This document shows positions 25,759 through 34,550 of a DNA stretch of 50,926 nucleotides, piece by piece; the first letter of the stretch is position 1; the number at the start of each line of letters is the position of its first letter. The translations under genes and the position numbers were made by a program. The stretch comes from Rivularia sp. MS3 (GTDB lineage: Bacteria > Cyanobacteriota > Cyanobacteriia > Cyanobacteriales > Nostocaceae): positions 1 through 50,926 of the forward strand of contig JAHCMI010000069.1 of assembly GCA_019192545.1 (NCBI GenBank), given 5' to 3'. The notes under the pieces were generated by a model. The model did not search any database and was not told where the DNA came from. It saw only the letters and a program-made list of their open reading frames with translations.

Positions 25759-27783
25759 ATGAGTAGATTTGCCACAATTGCAATCCGACATTGGAAGTTG
25801 CTTTTGGCTTGGAATATTTTGTTAGTTGGGATTACTGCTATTAATATCAAATTGACACCTCGGGTTTGGGAGGGTAAAGCACAGTTAATATTACCGAATG
25901 TTACCAATCATAGCGATGCAGATTTGGGTAAACTGGGCAATGTTCGGGATGAGGGAATTGTTTTTTCTCAGCAGCTTAATCCTTTAAATATTTTGTCATC
26001 TATTGCTACAAGCGACCATGTTGTTGAGGAAGTATGGCAAAATGACCCCGAAAAAAGCGAATATTCTCGATTAAGTCAATTTAAGAAGCTTTTTGAAGTT
26101 TCTCCTGAAAAGGAATCTACGGTTATATCTTTGGAAGTGCAGGCTTCTAGTCCAGAATTAGCTAAAAATAGAGCTGCTGCTTTGATTGCTGCTTTTAGCG
26201 ATCGCCTGCAACAATTACGACTTGATGAAGCAAAACAGCGATCGCAGTTTATGCAGGGGGAAGTAAAGCTAGCTTATGAGAAGTTGTTGAAAGCACAAAA
26301 AGCTTTAAGTGAATTCAAGCAGAAAACAAATTTAGTTAGTTCTGAGGAGCAGACGCAACAGATTGTTTCGGCTATCAATACTTTAAATACTCAGCAAGCT
26401 CAAGCTATAGCAGAAGCGGAGTCTGCGGCGGCTAGAGTTAGGATGTTATCGAATCGTATCGCTTTGAGTCCTGCGGCTGCGGTAAATTCTGTAAAGCTCA
26501 AAGAATACAAGGAATTTCAGTTGATTAGAGATAAATTAAGTCAAATTGAAGTTGCGTTAATAGAAGCTCAGGGTAAATTAACCAGCAACCATCCGGAAGT
26601 ACAAAATTTACTGTACCAGCGCTCGGTTTTACGGCAACAACTCAACCAGTTTATTGCTGCTTCTAGAGCCAATGCAGGAGGAGTTAATCCGGCAATCGGG
26701 GAAAATACTGCGAATTTAGCCGAACAAGTTATTTTAGCCGAAAGTCAGGTTATCGGGATGCAGAAAAAAGCCGAGCAACTGCAACCCCAAATTGATAAAT
26801 TAAGTGCGAGTTTGAATTCTTTACCTAAAAAGCAAGCTAAGTTATTGGAATTACAGCGACAATACGATATTGCTGAAGGAGTTTATAACGGGGTAGTAGC
26901 GCAGATAGAGCAAGCGAAACTCGGAGCTTTCAGCGCTTATCCCAGCGTACAGGTGTTGGATAAGCCTACGGTAGATGATAAGCCAGCAGGGCCTAAATTA
27001 AAATTGATGTTGCTCGGAGCATTGTTAGCTTCTGGCTTTGGTAGTGCGGCGATAATCTTGTTTATGGAGAATCGCAACCCCTTACTTAGCCCGAAAGATA
27101 TTGTGCAAGTTAATATTCCGGTACTTGCAAGTATTCCCTATATTAGACATATCAATATTAAAGACAATAGGAAACTAGGAGGAGAAATCGAGTTTCAGCG
27201 GTTGGCTTCGGCAGTTAGCTTAATGCAGTTGGATTCTGGAATGTTAATGATTTCTAGTGCTAATACCGAAGAAGGTAAAACTACAACTACTATCGGTTTA
27301 GCGAATGCGCTGCTGGTGTTGGGTTTTAAAGTATTGTTAGTTGATGGAGATTTTCGTCGGGGAGAGCTTTCGGAATGTTTGGGTTATCAGCCACAAGCAA
27401 AATTAGACTCGCGATTTGTACACAATCAAGTTCGTTTCAATTTAGATTTATTATCGGTGAATATTGCCGAAGATAAAATTGCTGAATTTGTGGCTCGCGG
27501 TGAATTCGAGCAATATTTGAATTTGCTTCAAGCTCGGGAAGATTACGATTACGTTTTAGTTGATAGCTCTCCAGTTGCTTTGACACCAGAAGCAGCACTC
27601 CTAGCAAAAATAATATCAAAAGTTTTGTTTGTAGTTCGTTCCACAAGCAGCCATCGCAACTATTTTTACGACAGTATCGAGCAATTAACTCGACATCAAG
27701 CAGAAATTTGTGGGTTGGTAGTTAACGGTGTGGAAAATAGAGCGCAAGGTTATATCTACGGACAAAATACAGCCCAAGTTTAG
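25759..27783 (+). CDS. Wzc-like polysaccharide co-polymerase / BY-kinase
   Basis: From the ATG at 25759 this is 674 aa (an in-frame TTG at 25735 is less likely). It has a TM near residues 15-33, a periplasmic Wzz-type region with long coiled coils (about 130-350, for example AYEKLLKAQKALSEFKQK), a second TM after PKLKLMLLGALLASGFGSAAI, and a cytoplasmic MinD/BY-kinase-like ATPase with Walker A ISSANTEEGKTTTT, Walker A-prime VLLVDGDFRRG and Walker B YVLVDSSP. The C terminus has only two Tyr (GYIYGQ), not the Tyr cluster of E. coli Wzc, so classic autophosphorylation cycling may be reduced. It should set chain length and couple Wzy polymerisation to export. It is 49 bp after PssE and 38 bp before the polymerase gene. 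Confidence 0.9.
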   Translation: MSRFATIAIRHWKLLLAWNILLVGITAINIKLTPRVWEGKAQLILPNVTNHSDADLGKLGNVRDEGIVFSQQLNPLNILSSIATSDHVVEEVWQNDPEKSEYSRLSQFKKLFEVSPEKESTVISLEVQASSPELAKNRAAALIAAFSDRLQQLRLDEAKQRSQFMQGEVKLAYEKLLKAQKALSEFKQKTNLVSSEEQTQQIVSAINTLNTQQAQAIAEAESAAARVRMLSNRIALSPAAAVNSVKLKEYKEFQLIRDKLSQIEVALIEAQGKLTSNHPEVQNLLYQRSVLRQQLNQFIAASRANAGGVNPAIGENTANLAEQVILAESQVIGMQKKAEQLQPQIDKLSASLNSLPKKQAKLLELQRQYDIAEGVYNGVVAQIEQAKLGAFSAYPSVQVLDKPTVDDKPAGPKLKLMLLGALLASGFGSAAIILFMENRNPLLSPKDIVQVNIPVLASIPYIRHINIKDNRKLGGEIEFQRLASAVSLMQLDSGMLMISSANTEEGKTTTTIGLANALLVLGFKVLLVDGDFRRGELSECLGYQPQAKLDSRFVHNQVRFNLDLLSVNIAEDKIAEFVARGEFEQYLNLLQAREDYDYVLVDSSPVALTPEAALLAKIISKVLFVVRSTSSHRNYFYDSIEQLTRHQAEICGLVVNGVENRAQGYIYGQNTAQV

Positions 27784-27821
27784 GATTTTTGGAATAAGTA
27801 ATTTAATTAATTTGTTAATTC

Positions 27822-29189
27822 ATGAATCAGCGATTGGGTTTAAAATCGGCTTTTGCAAAAATACCGAACAATAGTAGTTTATTCTCCGGTATTTGGATTA
27901 AATGGAACAATCTTACTGTTGCTGAAAAGGTTGTTTGTGCAAATCTCAGTTTAATTGCAGCTTGGTGGGCTATTGGAGTCTATAGATTTATGGCTGCATT
28001 TTTATGTTTGGGAATTGTTGGTTATGAATTACTTAATTTTGGTAAAGTACGTTTAAAAAAACCCAGTTTGAGCGTTGTAGCTTTATTTGTATTTTCGAGT
28101 TACAGATTAATTGGTTCGATATTTTTTGAATTAACTACGGGTAGAAAATTTAATTTAACGGAAGATGTTCGTTACATATTGTTTTGGTACGGATTAATTG
28201 CACTACTTTGGTACGTTCAAAGTCACGACATCAGAGTGCGTTTGGAGGTAGTTGCTTGGGCTTTTAGTTTATTGTTAATTCAAATGCTGTGTTTGTGGGT
28301 AGTGGGAGAAATAATTTTAGGAGGTAGAGATTATATATATCCTCGGACAATTTTTTCACTGTTAGCTAAAAATGCAGAGGGAGCTTACGAGCATGGTGCG
28401 GGGTTATCTAATTATTTGATGCCTTACTTGCCTTACCATAAAAGTGTTTTCGGTTTGAAGCGTTGGAGTTTTTTCTTTATCATTCCGGAGATTTTTGCTT
28501 TAGTAGTAGCTTACATTAATCTGATTTCTCTTGATATCAAAAATCGTTTATGGGCAACATGTTTATTTCTAGTTAGTTTCGGCTTTGTGCTGGTGAGTGG
28601 AACTCGTTCTGTATGGCTGCTATTGCCAGTTATTTTAATTTTACGCTGTACGTTTGTTTACGCGAAAAATAGCGGTTTTGCATTAATTTTAGCGTTATTA
28701 GCCATCATTAGTTTTACTACATTATCTTTCCCTAGGGTTACAGATTCAATTGTAGAAGCATACAACTCGCAAGTAGAAACAGTTGGAGAAGTACGGGCTG
28801 ATTCTACAGAAGTTCGCGGCAAAATTTATGAAGACACTTTGGCAGCGATTCCAGATAAACCAATATTTGGTCATTGGGTTCCAGGCTCTATGGTTTTACC
28901 GGATTTTGAATTAGGGCGTGTAGGAACTCATAGTTTTATTTTAGGCACTTTACTTTACAATCTTGGTATTGTGGGTACTTTATTATTTGGTATATTTTGG
29001 ATATCTTTTCTGAGTTGGCTTTATAAAACTAGGAAAGGTAGACCTTTATCGGTATTTTTATTAATGGTTTTATATACTTTATTATCTACGGTTATGGAGT
29101 ATGGAGAGTTATTAGCCTGTATGTTAGTTTTGCTTGCTGCTGTAGTTGGAAATAAGGAGAATAATAAGCATAAATTTAATTTTTTTTAA
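27822..29189 (+). CDS. O-antigen polymerase/ligase family protein (Wzy-like)
   Basis: This 455-aa protein is highly hydrophobic with about 10-12 TM helices and a large extracytoplasmic loop (about 310-365: DSIVEAYNSQVETVGEVRADSTEVRGKIYEDTL...PIFGHWVPGS) as in the Wzy_C/O-antigen ligase family. Conserved features include SGTRSVWLLLPVILIL and an Arg-rich loop thought to handle the lipid-linked glycan. Its place directly after a Wzc-like gene argues for polymerase over ligase. Sequence in this family is poorly conserved, so the assignment rests on topology and context. ATG start at 27822. Confidence 0.8.
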   Translation: MNQRLGLKSAFAKIPNNSSLFSGIWIKWNNLTVAEKVVCANLSLIAAWWAIGVYRFMAAFLCLGIVGYELLNFGKVRLKKPSLSVVALFVFSSYRLIGSIFFELTTGRKFNLTEDVRYILFWYGLIALLWYVQSHDIRVRLEVVAWAFSLLLIQMLCLWVVGEIILGGRDYIYPRTIFSLLAKNAEGAYEHGAGLSNYLMPYLPYHKSVFGLKRWSFFFIIPEIFALVVAYINLISLDIKNRLWATCLFLVSFGFVLVSGTRSVWLLLPVILILRCTFVYAKNSGFALILALLAIISFTTLSFPRVTDSIVEAYNSQVETVGEVRADSTEVRGKIYEDTLAAIPDKPIFGHWVPGSMVLPDFELGRVGTHSFILGTLLYNLGIVGTLLFGIFWISFLSWLYKTRKGRPLSVFLLMVLYTLLSTVMEYGELLACMLVLLAAVVGNKENNKHKFNFF

Positions 29190-29384
29190 TTGATAAATGT
29201 TTTTTTATGTATAAAAAGTGTGGCAAATTTGACCTCACTCCGTTATTAAGGAGAAAGAAATTTGACATGTTCCTTGTCTCCGGCAAAATACATTATTAGA
29301 GTTTAAACGAGAGGCTGAGCCTTATATAAGGGCATTCTAAGGCAGAGCCTTAAAACGAGTTACCAATTATAAAACTCCATAAAT

Positions 29385-30389
29385 ATGACAAAAAAACCTT
29401 TGGTTAGCGTAATTATTGCTAACTACAACTACGGTAAATTTATTGCTGAAGCAATTGATAGCGTTTTCAATCAAACTTACAAAAATTTTGAATTAATAGT
29501 TGTAGATGATGGCTCAACTGATAATTCCCGAGAGATTATAGAAAGTTATGGAGATAAGTTAATTGCCATATTTCAAGATAATGAGGGACAAGGTGCCGCC
29601 TTGAATAGCGGGTTTGCTGTTGCTAAAGGTGAAATTATTTGTTTTCTAGATGCGGATGATTATTACTATCGGGAGAAATTAGCAAAAGTTGTTGCAGCCT
29701 TCGATAAAAATCCTCATTTGGTACAAATTTCTCACTGTCGTACTTCGGTTGATGTTGATGGAAAAATAATCGGAAGAGATCCAAGTTTTTTAAACCAAGG
29801 GGATGTGACTCACTTATTACTAAAATGGGGTAGATATGCTTGGGCTGTAACTTCAGCTTTAGCTTATAAACGTTGGGTTTTAGAAAAAGTTTTGCCTTTT
29901 CCTCAACGCCCTCGTGGTGGTGATACTTATTTAACTGCTACAGTGCCTTTTTATGGAAATATTGGATATATCAAAGAACCTTTGATGTTTTACCGTCGGC
30001 ATGGTAACAATATGAATGCGGGAACTAATAATTTACAGCATTTAATCGAACAACGAGAAGATACGGCAAAATGTATTAATGAAGCTGCTCGCAAGTTGGG
30101 ATTAAAAGAGCGTTTTGATATTAAGCGTGATGCTGACTATCGTAGTTTTAAAGTAATGCAGCAGCAATCTGTTTCCCTGCAAGAAGCTATTAAGATATTT
30201 TGGATAACTTGTCTTGAGAGTATGGCTATAGGGCATAGCAAAAAAGACACTATTGAAAGATTTGTAAGAAGGGGTATGTGTAGTTTGTTTCCTAATGAAG
30301 CGAAAATATATTTACAGCTAAACCTGCGGCGTTATCTTCGTTTTAAATTGATGACAATTCAGTCTAAAATTACGGTTAAAAATGTATAG
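29385..30389 (+). CDS. Family 2 glycosyltransferase (GT-A fold)
   Basis: This 334-aa protein has the GT2 core at residues 5-230: VSVIIANYNYGKFIAEAIDSV, LIVVDDGSTDNS (first Asp pair), and ICFLDADDYYYREK, containing the metal-binding DxD. The acceptor-side motif around RPRGGDTYLTA and FYRRHGNNMN is typical. A C-terminal helical extension (about 240-334) is amphipathic and may sit on the membrane. It should add one sugar to the lipid-linked repeat unit in the cytoplasm. The 195-bp spacer before it holds a TCCTTGTCTCCGGC string (a relative lies at 44464) and short GGCTGAGCC/AAGGC-GCCTT stems near 29310-29352, probably a small repeat. Confidence 0.9.
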   Translation: MTKKPLVSVIIANYNYGKFIAEAIDSVFNQTYKNFELIVVDDGSTDNSREIIESYGDKLIAIFQDNEGQGAALNSGFAVAKGEIICFLDADDYYYREKLAKVVAAFDKNPHLVQISHCRTSVDVDGKIIGRDPSFLNQGDVTHLLLKWGRYAWAVTSALAYKRWVLEKVLPFPQRPRGGDTYLTATVPFYGNIGYIKEPLMFYRRHGNNMNAGTNNLQHLIEQREDTAKCINEAARKLGLKERFDIKRDADYRSFKVMQQQSVSLQEAIKIFWITCLESMAIGHSKKDTIERFVRRGMCSLFPNEAKIYLQLNLRRYLRFKLMTIQSKITVKNV

Positions 30390-30513
30390 GTACTAGTAGT
30401 GTGTGTAATTGCGGAGCATAACGCACCATCAATCTAAAACGTTCCGTTTATAACGCAACCTACCAAGAAAAAATTGCTTGCTTCTTCTCTCTTCATTAGT
30501 TTTAATTAAATTT

Positions 30514-31710
30514 ATGATTAGTTCAAAGTATAAAAGTAAATTGTTGGATAAAAAAGAATGTTTGACAAAGAAACTTTTAGTAATACCGGGATACTGTAAC
30601 GTTTTAGGAGGTACTACTGTTAGTTTGTTGATGTTGGCTAAAGGATTTGCCCTTTGCGGATTGTTAGAAAACTTGTGCGTTGTCATGCACAAAGATTCTT
30701 TTATGGAAAAATATTTTCGGGATGCGGGTTTAGATAACTGTATAAAATTAATTGCTGCTGCTAATCCGAATAAGTTTTTACAAAAGGCATTGCAGTGGGT
30801 AGGTAAACAGCCCCAGGAATTTCCTTTGCTGTTAGATAACTGTGTTTGGCGAAATTATTTACCTATATTAACTTTGGCTGCTCCTTCTCTTCGTTTAAGT
30901 CGCCGCAATATTTATCATTTTTGTCACGATTTAGCTCTTTCGTACAATCATATCGGTTATATTGCCAGAAAAATTACTTTTGCAAGTCTTTATCCCGGTG
31001 CTATTTGCAATTCACAATTTACCGCCGAACATATTCGTGATTTAATGCCCGATATTAGAGGAATTCTTTATCAACCGGTAGATTTTGAAAAATTCAACGC
31101 TGATTCAAATACGACTATTCCCGATAATTTGCAGCCGATTATAAATTCCGGAGCGCGAATAATCCTTACTCCTTCACGGATAAATAAGCCAAAGATTGTC
31201 AACGATAAAAATCTCAGAGCATTGATTCCGGTAGTAGCAAATTTAAAAGCAATGGGTGAAAATTATCAAGCTGTAATAATCGGGGAAGATAAATCTCCTG
31301 ATATGATTTACAGTCGCGATTTACAGCAAAGAGCAATTGATGCAGGGGTGGAAGACTGTTTCACAATTTTGCCTCCGGTTTTGAATATCGAGGATTATTA
31401 CAAACATGCAGATATAGTTGTGACGCTTGCTCCTAGAGAGCCTTTTGGGCGCACGGTTGTAGAAGCAATTGCTTGTGGCGTGCCGGTAGTTGGTAGCAAT
31501 ACTGGCGGTATTAATGAGATTTTACAGAATTTTGCTCCTAATTGGACTGTTAATCCTGATGATTCACTGGCAGTTGCCAAAACTATTATTAATGTTGCTA
31601 AAAATTCCCTGACTAAAGAAATTTTAGTTAAGGGTAAAAATTGGGTTAAAAATCAGTGTAGTTTGGAAAATTATGCTCAAAGTATGATGCGGCTTACAGG
31701 TTTAGTTTAG
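30514..31710 (+). CDS. Family 4 glycosyltransferase
   Basis: From the ATG at 30514 this is 398 aa; an earlier in-frame TTG (30478) would add 12 hydrophobic residues. The GT-B fold is shown by an N-terminal LLVIPGYCNVLGGTTVSLL and a C-terminal Rossmann half with ARIILTPSRINKPKI, ADIVVTLAPREPFGRTVVEAIACGVPVVGSNTGGINEIL. EPFGRTVVE is the E-x7-E donor-binding motif of GT4. A retaining transfer of a nucleotide-activated sugar to the growing repeat unit is expected. Spacers on both sides carry small repeats (for example CGGGCAAGATGCCCG at 31733-31747). Confidence 0.85.
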   Translation: MISSKYKSKLLDKKECLTKKLLVIPGYCNVLGGTTVSLLMLAKGFALCGLLENLCVVMHKDSFMEKYFRDAGLDNCIKLIAAANPNKFLQKALQWVGKQPQEFPLLLDNCVWRNYLPILTLAAPSLRLSRRNIYHFCHDLALSYNHIGYIARKITFASLYPGAICNSQFTAEHIRDLMPDIRGILYQPVDFEKFNADSNTTIPDNLQPIINSGARIILTPSRINKPKIVNDKNLRALIPVVANLKAMGENYQAVIIGEDKSPDMIYSRDLQQRAIDAGVEDCFTILPPVLNIEDYYKHADIVVTLAPREPFGRTVVEAIACGVPVVGSNTGGINEILQNFAPNWTVNPDDSLAVAKTIINVAKNSLTKEILVKGKNWVKNQCSLENYAQSMMRLTGLV

Positions 31711-31912
31711 TATTTTGTTTGTATAAAATAAGCGGGCAAGATGCCCGAAACACATCGGCTATTCTTTTATCTTTCTTTGCAATGCTGTTGGTGCGTGACA
31801 CTAGCAAGCGATTATACTACGTTCAAAGTTATTCAAAGTGTCACAGCACCCTACTGTCATCATTCTTACATAAAAAGCATTGATTATCAATTCTAAATAA
31901 ACAATTATCAAT

Positions 31913-33019
31913 ATGAATAAAGTTGTTTTTTTTACGGGTGCAAAACCTCCCCAAACAGGAGGAGAATTTTATAACTATCAACTTTCACAGTATTTAAAAA
32001 AAATTGGCTGGGAACATGAATATGTAAGCTTACATCAAAAAAGACATTATATTAGACTTAGCAAAATACCATTTTTTGGTAGTAGCTTAGCTTCTTTTAT
32101 ATTCGCAATTATTCTATTTAAATATAGAGGATATTTAGTAGAAGACCATTATTTTAGTAAATATCTATGGTTAACTAATTTTATTCACCGATTTTTCTTC
32201 AAAGATAAAATTATCGTTATAGTTCATCTTTTTTATGGCTACGATACTAATGACAGATTTTTAATAAGAAAGATTATTAATGGTATAACAGAAAAAACTA
32301 GATTATCTCTAGCTGATTTAATTATTACTAGCAGCGAATATTCTAAAAATGAAATAGTTTCCGTAGGGATTAATCCCGATTTAATTCATGTCTTACCGCC
32401 AGGGCTTGATAGAGATAAATTTAATCTTTCATTCAACCCTGTCTCGTCTTGGAATGAATTGAATCAGAAAAATATCAAAAAAATTTTATGTGTAGGTAAC
32501 TACGTTCCGAGAAAAGGTATTATTTACTTGATAAAAGCTTTATCTCAAATAAAATATCAAAAAATCACGCTAGATTTAGTAGGAAATCGTAAAGATAACT
32601 CTAGCTACTACAACCAATTAATTAATACTGTCGAAAAACTAAACTTAACAGAATGCGTCGTGTTTCATGATGGTTCTGACCAAGAAAATATTAAAAAATT
32701 ATATGCTGCTGCCGACATTTTTGTTCTACCTTCGTTCAAAGAAACTTTTGGCATTGTTTTTTTAGAAGCAATGCACTATGGATTACCTATAATTACAACC
32801 AATGTTTCTGCAATGCCGGAATTAATCGAGCAAGGTAAAAATGGTATTTTAGTTCCACCTGCTGATTCTCAAGCTTTAGCACAAGCTATTAATACATTAG
32901 TTGAAAAACCGAATTTAATTAAACAAATGGGAGAAGCTGGACGACAAAAAGTTGCAAATTCTTATTATTGGGAGCATACTTGTTCTAGGTTTGTCTCTAT
33001 TCTTGAAACACTAAATTAA
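31913..33019 (+). CDS. Family 4 glycosyltransferase
   Basis: This 368-aa GT-B enzyme begins MNKVVFFTGAKPPQTGGEFYN, with the Gly-rich acceptor loop, and contains ILCVGNYVPRKGIIYLIKAL at the start of the donor domain and ETFGIVFLE, the E-x7-E motif, followed by PIITTNVSAMPELIEQG. A hydrophobic stretch (SLASFIFAIILFKY, about 55-75) may associate with the membrane. Local base composition is markedly AT-rich and Lys/Asn/Ile-rich compared with the adjacent genes, which could mean separate acquisition. It is third in order of the cluster's glycosyltransferases. Confidence 0.85.
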   Translation: MNKVVFFTGAKPPQTGGEFYNYQLSQYLKKIGWEHEYVSLHQKRHYIRLSKIPFFGSSLASFIFAIILFKYRGYLVEDHYFSKYLWLTNFIHRFFFKDKIIVIVHLFYGYDTNDRFLIRKIINGITEKTRLSLADLIITSSEYSKNEIVSVGINPDLIHVLPPGLDRDKFNLSFNPVSSWNELNQKNIKKILCVGNYVPRKGIIYLIKALSQIKYQKITLDLVGNRKDNSSYYNQLINTVEKLNLTECVVFHDGSDQENIKKLYAAADIFVLPSFKETFGIVFLEAMHYGLPIITTNVSAMPELIEQGKNGILVPPADSQALAQAINTLVEKPNLIKQMGEAGRQKVANSYYWEHTCSRFVSILETLN

Positions 33020-33079
33020 CTTAAGAAGATATTTATAGCGAATTTCAGTTGAGTGGAATACAGTTTTATACCTCACCCC

Positions 33080-33120
33080 GCCCTACGGGCACCCCTCTCC
33101 TTATCAAAGAGAGGGGAAAA
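33080..33120. repeat. Palindromic repeat (GCCCTACGGGC + CCCCTCTC stem)
   Basis: GCCCTACGGGCACCCCTCTC with the return arm GAGAGGGG (33109-33116). The same unit recurs at 37396-37436 with a slightly longer stem. Each copy lies after a polysaccharide gene and before another unit, so it may also serve as a transcription terminator. Confidence 0.7.
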
Positions 33121-33228
33121 GAGAGAGAAGCGGAAAGCGCAGAGGAAGAGTAAAAGAGAAATAAATAAAAAATATAAATAATTATGATATAAACGAAAAC
33201 GGTATAGGTAAATAATAAAAATCATCAT

Positions 33229-34437
33229 ATGCAGAATATATCATTGATTAACTCTGTAGTTAAAGAAGAAATTTCGTTAACAGATATTTTGGTTGTTTCA
33301 CGGACTTTTTTACCAAAAGAAGGTGGAATTGAAGAGTATGTATATAACCGCTGCCTGCAAAATCCTCAAAGAGTAATTATGTTAGCTGCGGCTTTTTCTG
33401 GTTATAAAGATTTTGATAAAAGGCAATTGTTTACCGTGCATCGTTGGCATTTACCAAAAATACCGCGATTGTTTGGTTTAGGAGCGATAATTAAACAAAT
33501 TATCAATATGTTTTTCTCCTTTGTTTTAGCCATAAAACTATACTTCCGCTACCGGTATAGTTATATTGAATGGGGACATGGTTACGATTTTCCTGCGATT
33601 TTAATTTTAAGCTATATATTACCGATTAAATTTTTTATCTACCTGCATGGCAATGATATTCTTTGCCCTTTACGCAATCCTTTATTAAAAAAGTTATTTG
33701 AATTAACTTTGCAGCGTAGCGCCGGTATTGTTTGCAATAGTTCTTTTACACAAAATTTTCTCAAAGAAAAATTCAAATTTGATACTTCTACCCACATTAT
33801 TAATCCTATAATTAGACCGGAAAAATTCGGCGATCGCGCTAAAAATCAGCAGTATATCGAAACATCGCGGTTACAAATTCGTGAGAAGTACAATATTCCC
33901 GAAAATGCCATAGTTATCCTTTCTGTAGGAAGATTGGTAAAACGTAAAGGATTTGGATTAGTAATTGATAATCTGCATCATCTTTTAAATCAAGGCTTGG
34001 ATGTGCGCTATCTAATTTGTGGCAGAGGTGAAATGCAGCCCCATCTCGAAGAAAAGGTTTTTCAATTACAGCTTAGAGAAAAAGTTCATTTTGCAGGATT
34101 CGTAGCCGATACAGATTTAGCCGCATATTATGCAGCCAGTGACATCTTCGCCATGCCAACATTTTATGATGCTCAAAGTGCCAGCATCGAAGGATTTGGT
34201 ATCGTCTACGCCGAAGCTGGTTATTTCGGTAAACCAGTAATCGCTTCTCGCATCGGTGGCGTGGAAGATGCAGTACATCATCAAGAAAACGGTTTATTAG
34301 TAAATCCCGATTCTCCAAAAGAAATTTCCCAAGCCCTAACCCGCTTGTGTAAAGATAAGCAGCTACGAGAATATTTAGGAAACAATGGAGTCAAATTAGC
34401 TCAGCGAAAGACTCCACACGATATTCTTTACAGTTAA
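33229..34437 (+). CDS. Family 4 glycosyltransferase
   Basis: This 402-aa GT-B protein has ILVVSRTFLPKEGGIEEYVYN at the N-terminal acceptor domain, LHGNDILCPLRNP in the middle, IVILSVGRLVKRKGFGLVIDNL at the donor domain, and SIEGFGIVYAEAGYFGKPVIASRIGG, with the E-x7-E motif EGFGIVYAE. The C terminus stops soon after the last Rossmann helix (KTPHDILYS), slightly shorter than average, and the stop runs into a repeat tract, so the final residues may be repeat-derived. It probably adds another sugar of the exopolysaccharide unit. It lies 209 bp after the previous GT4 gene. Confidence 0.85.
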   Translation: MQNISLINSVVKEEISLTDILVVSRTFLPKEGGIEEYVYNRCLQNPQRVIMLAAAFSGYKDFDKRQLFTVHRWHLPKIPRLFGLGAIIKQIINMFFSFVLAIKLYFRYRYSYIEWGHGYDFPAILILSYILPIKFFIYLHGNDILCPLRNPLLKKLFELTLQRSAGIVCNSSFTQNFLKEKFKFDTSTHIINPIIRPEKFGDRAKNQQYIETSRLQIREKYNIPENAIVILSVGRLVKRKGFGLVIDNLHHLLNQGLDVRYLICGRGEMQPHLEEKVFQLQLREKVHFAGFVADTDLAAYYAASDIFAMPTFYDAQSASIEGFGIVYAEAGYFGKPVIASRIGGVEDAVHHQENGLLVNPDSPKEISQALTRLCKDKQLREYLGNNGVKLAQRKTPHDILYS

Positions 34438-34550
34438 CAGTGAGCAGCAAGTAGTAAGTAGCGAGTAGCGAGTTAAAAATTACCAACTACCAATTACCAA
34501 TCCCCAATCCCCTATGCCCTATGCCCAATTCCCAATCCCCAATTAGTAGT
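34438..34550. repeat. Heptamer-type repeats running into the flippase start codon
   Basis: GAGCAGCAAGTAGTAAGTAGCGAGTAGCGAG-like units (34441-34472) are followed by CCAACTACCAATTACCAATC and CCCTATGCCCAATTCCCAATCC-like units (34485-34545). The ATG used by the next gene (34521-34523) is inside this tract, so its first eight codons are repeat-derived. Related CCCAATxCCC tracts occur at 1380-1420, 42870-42940 and 44755-44805. Confidence 0.75.
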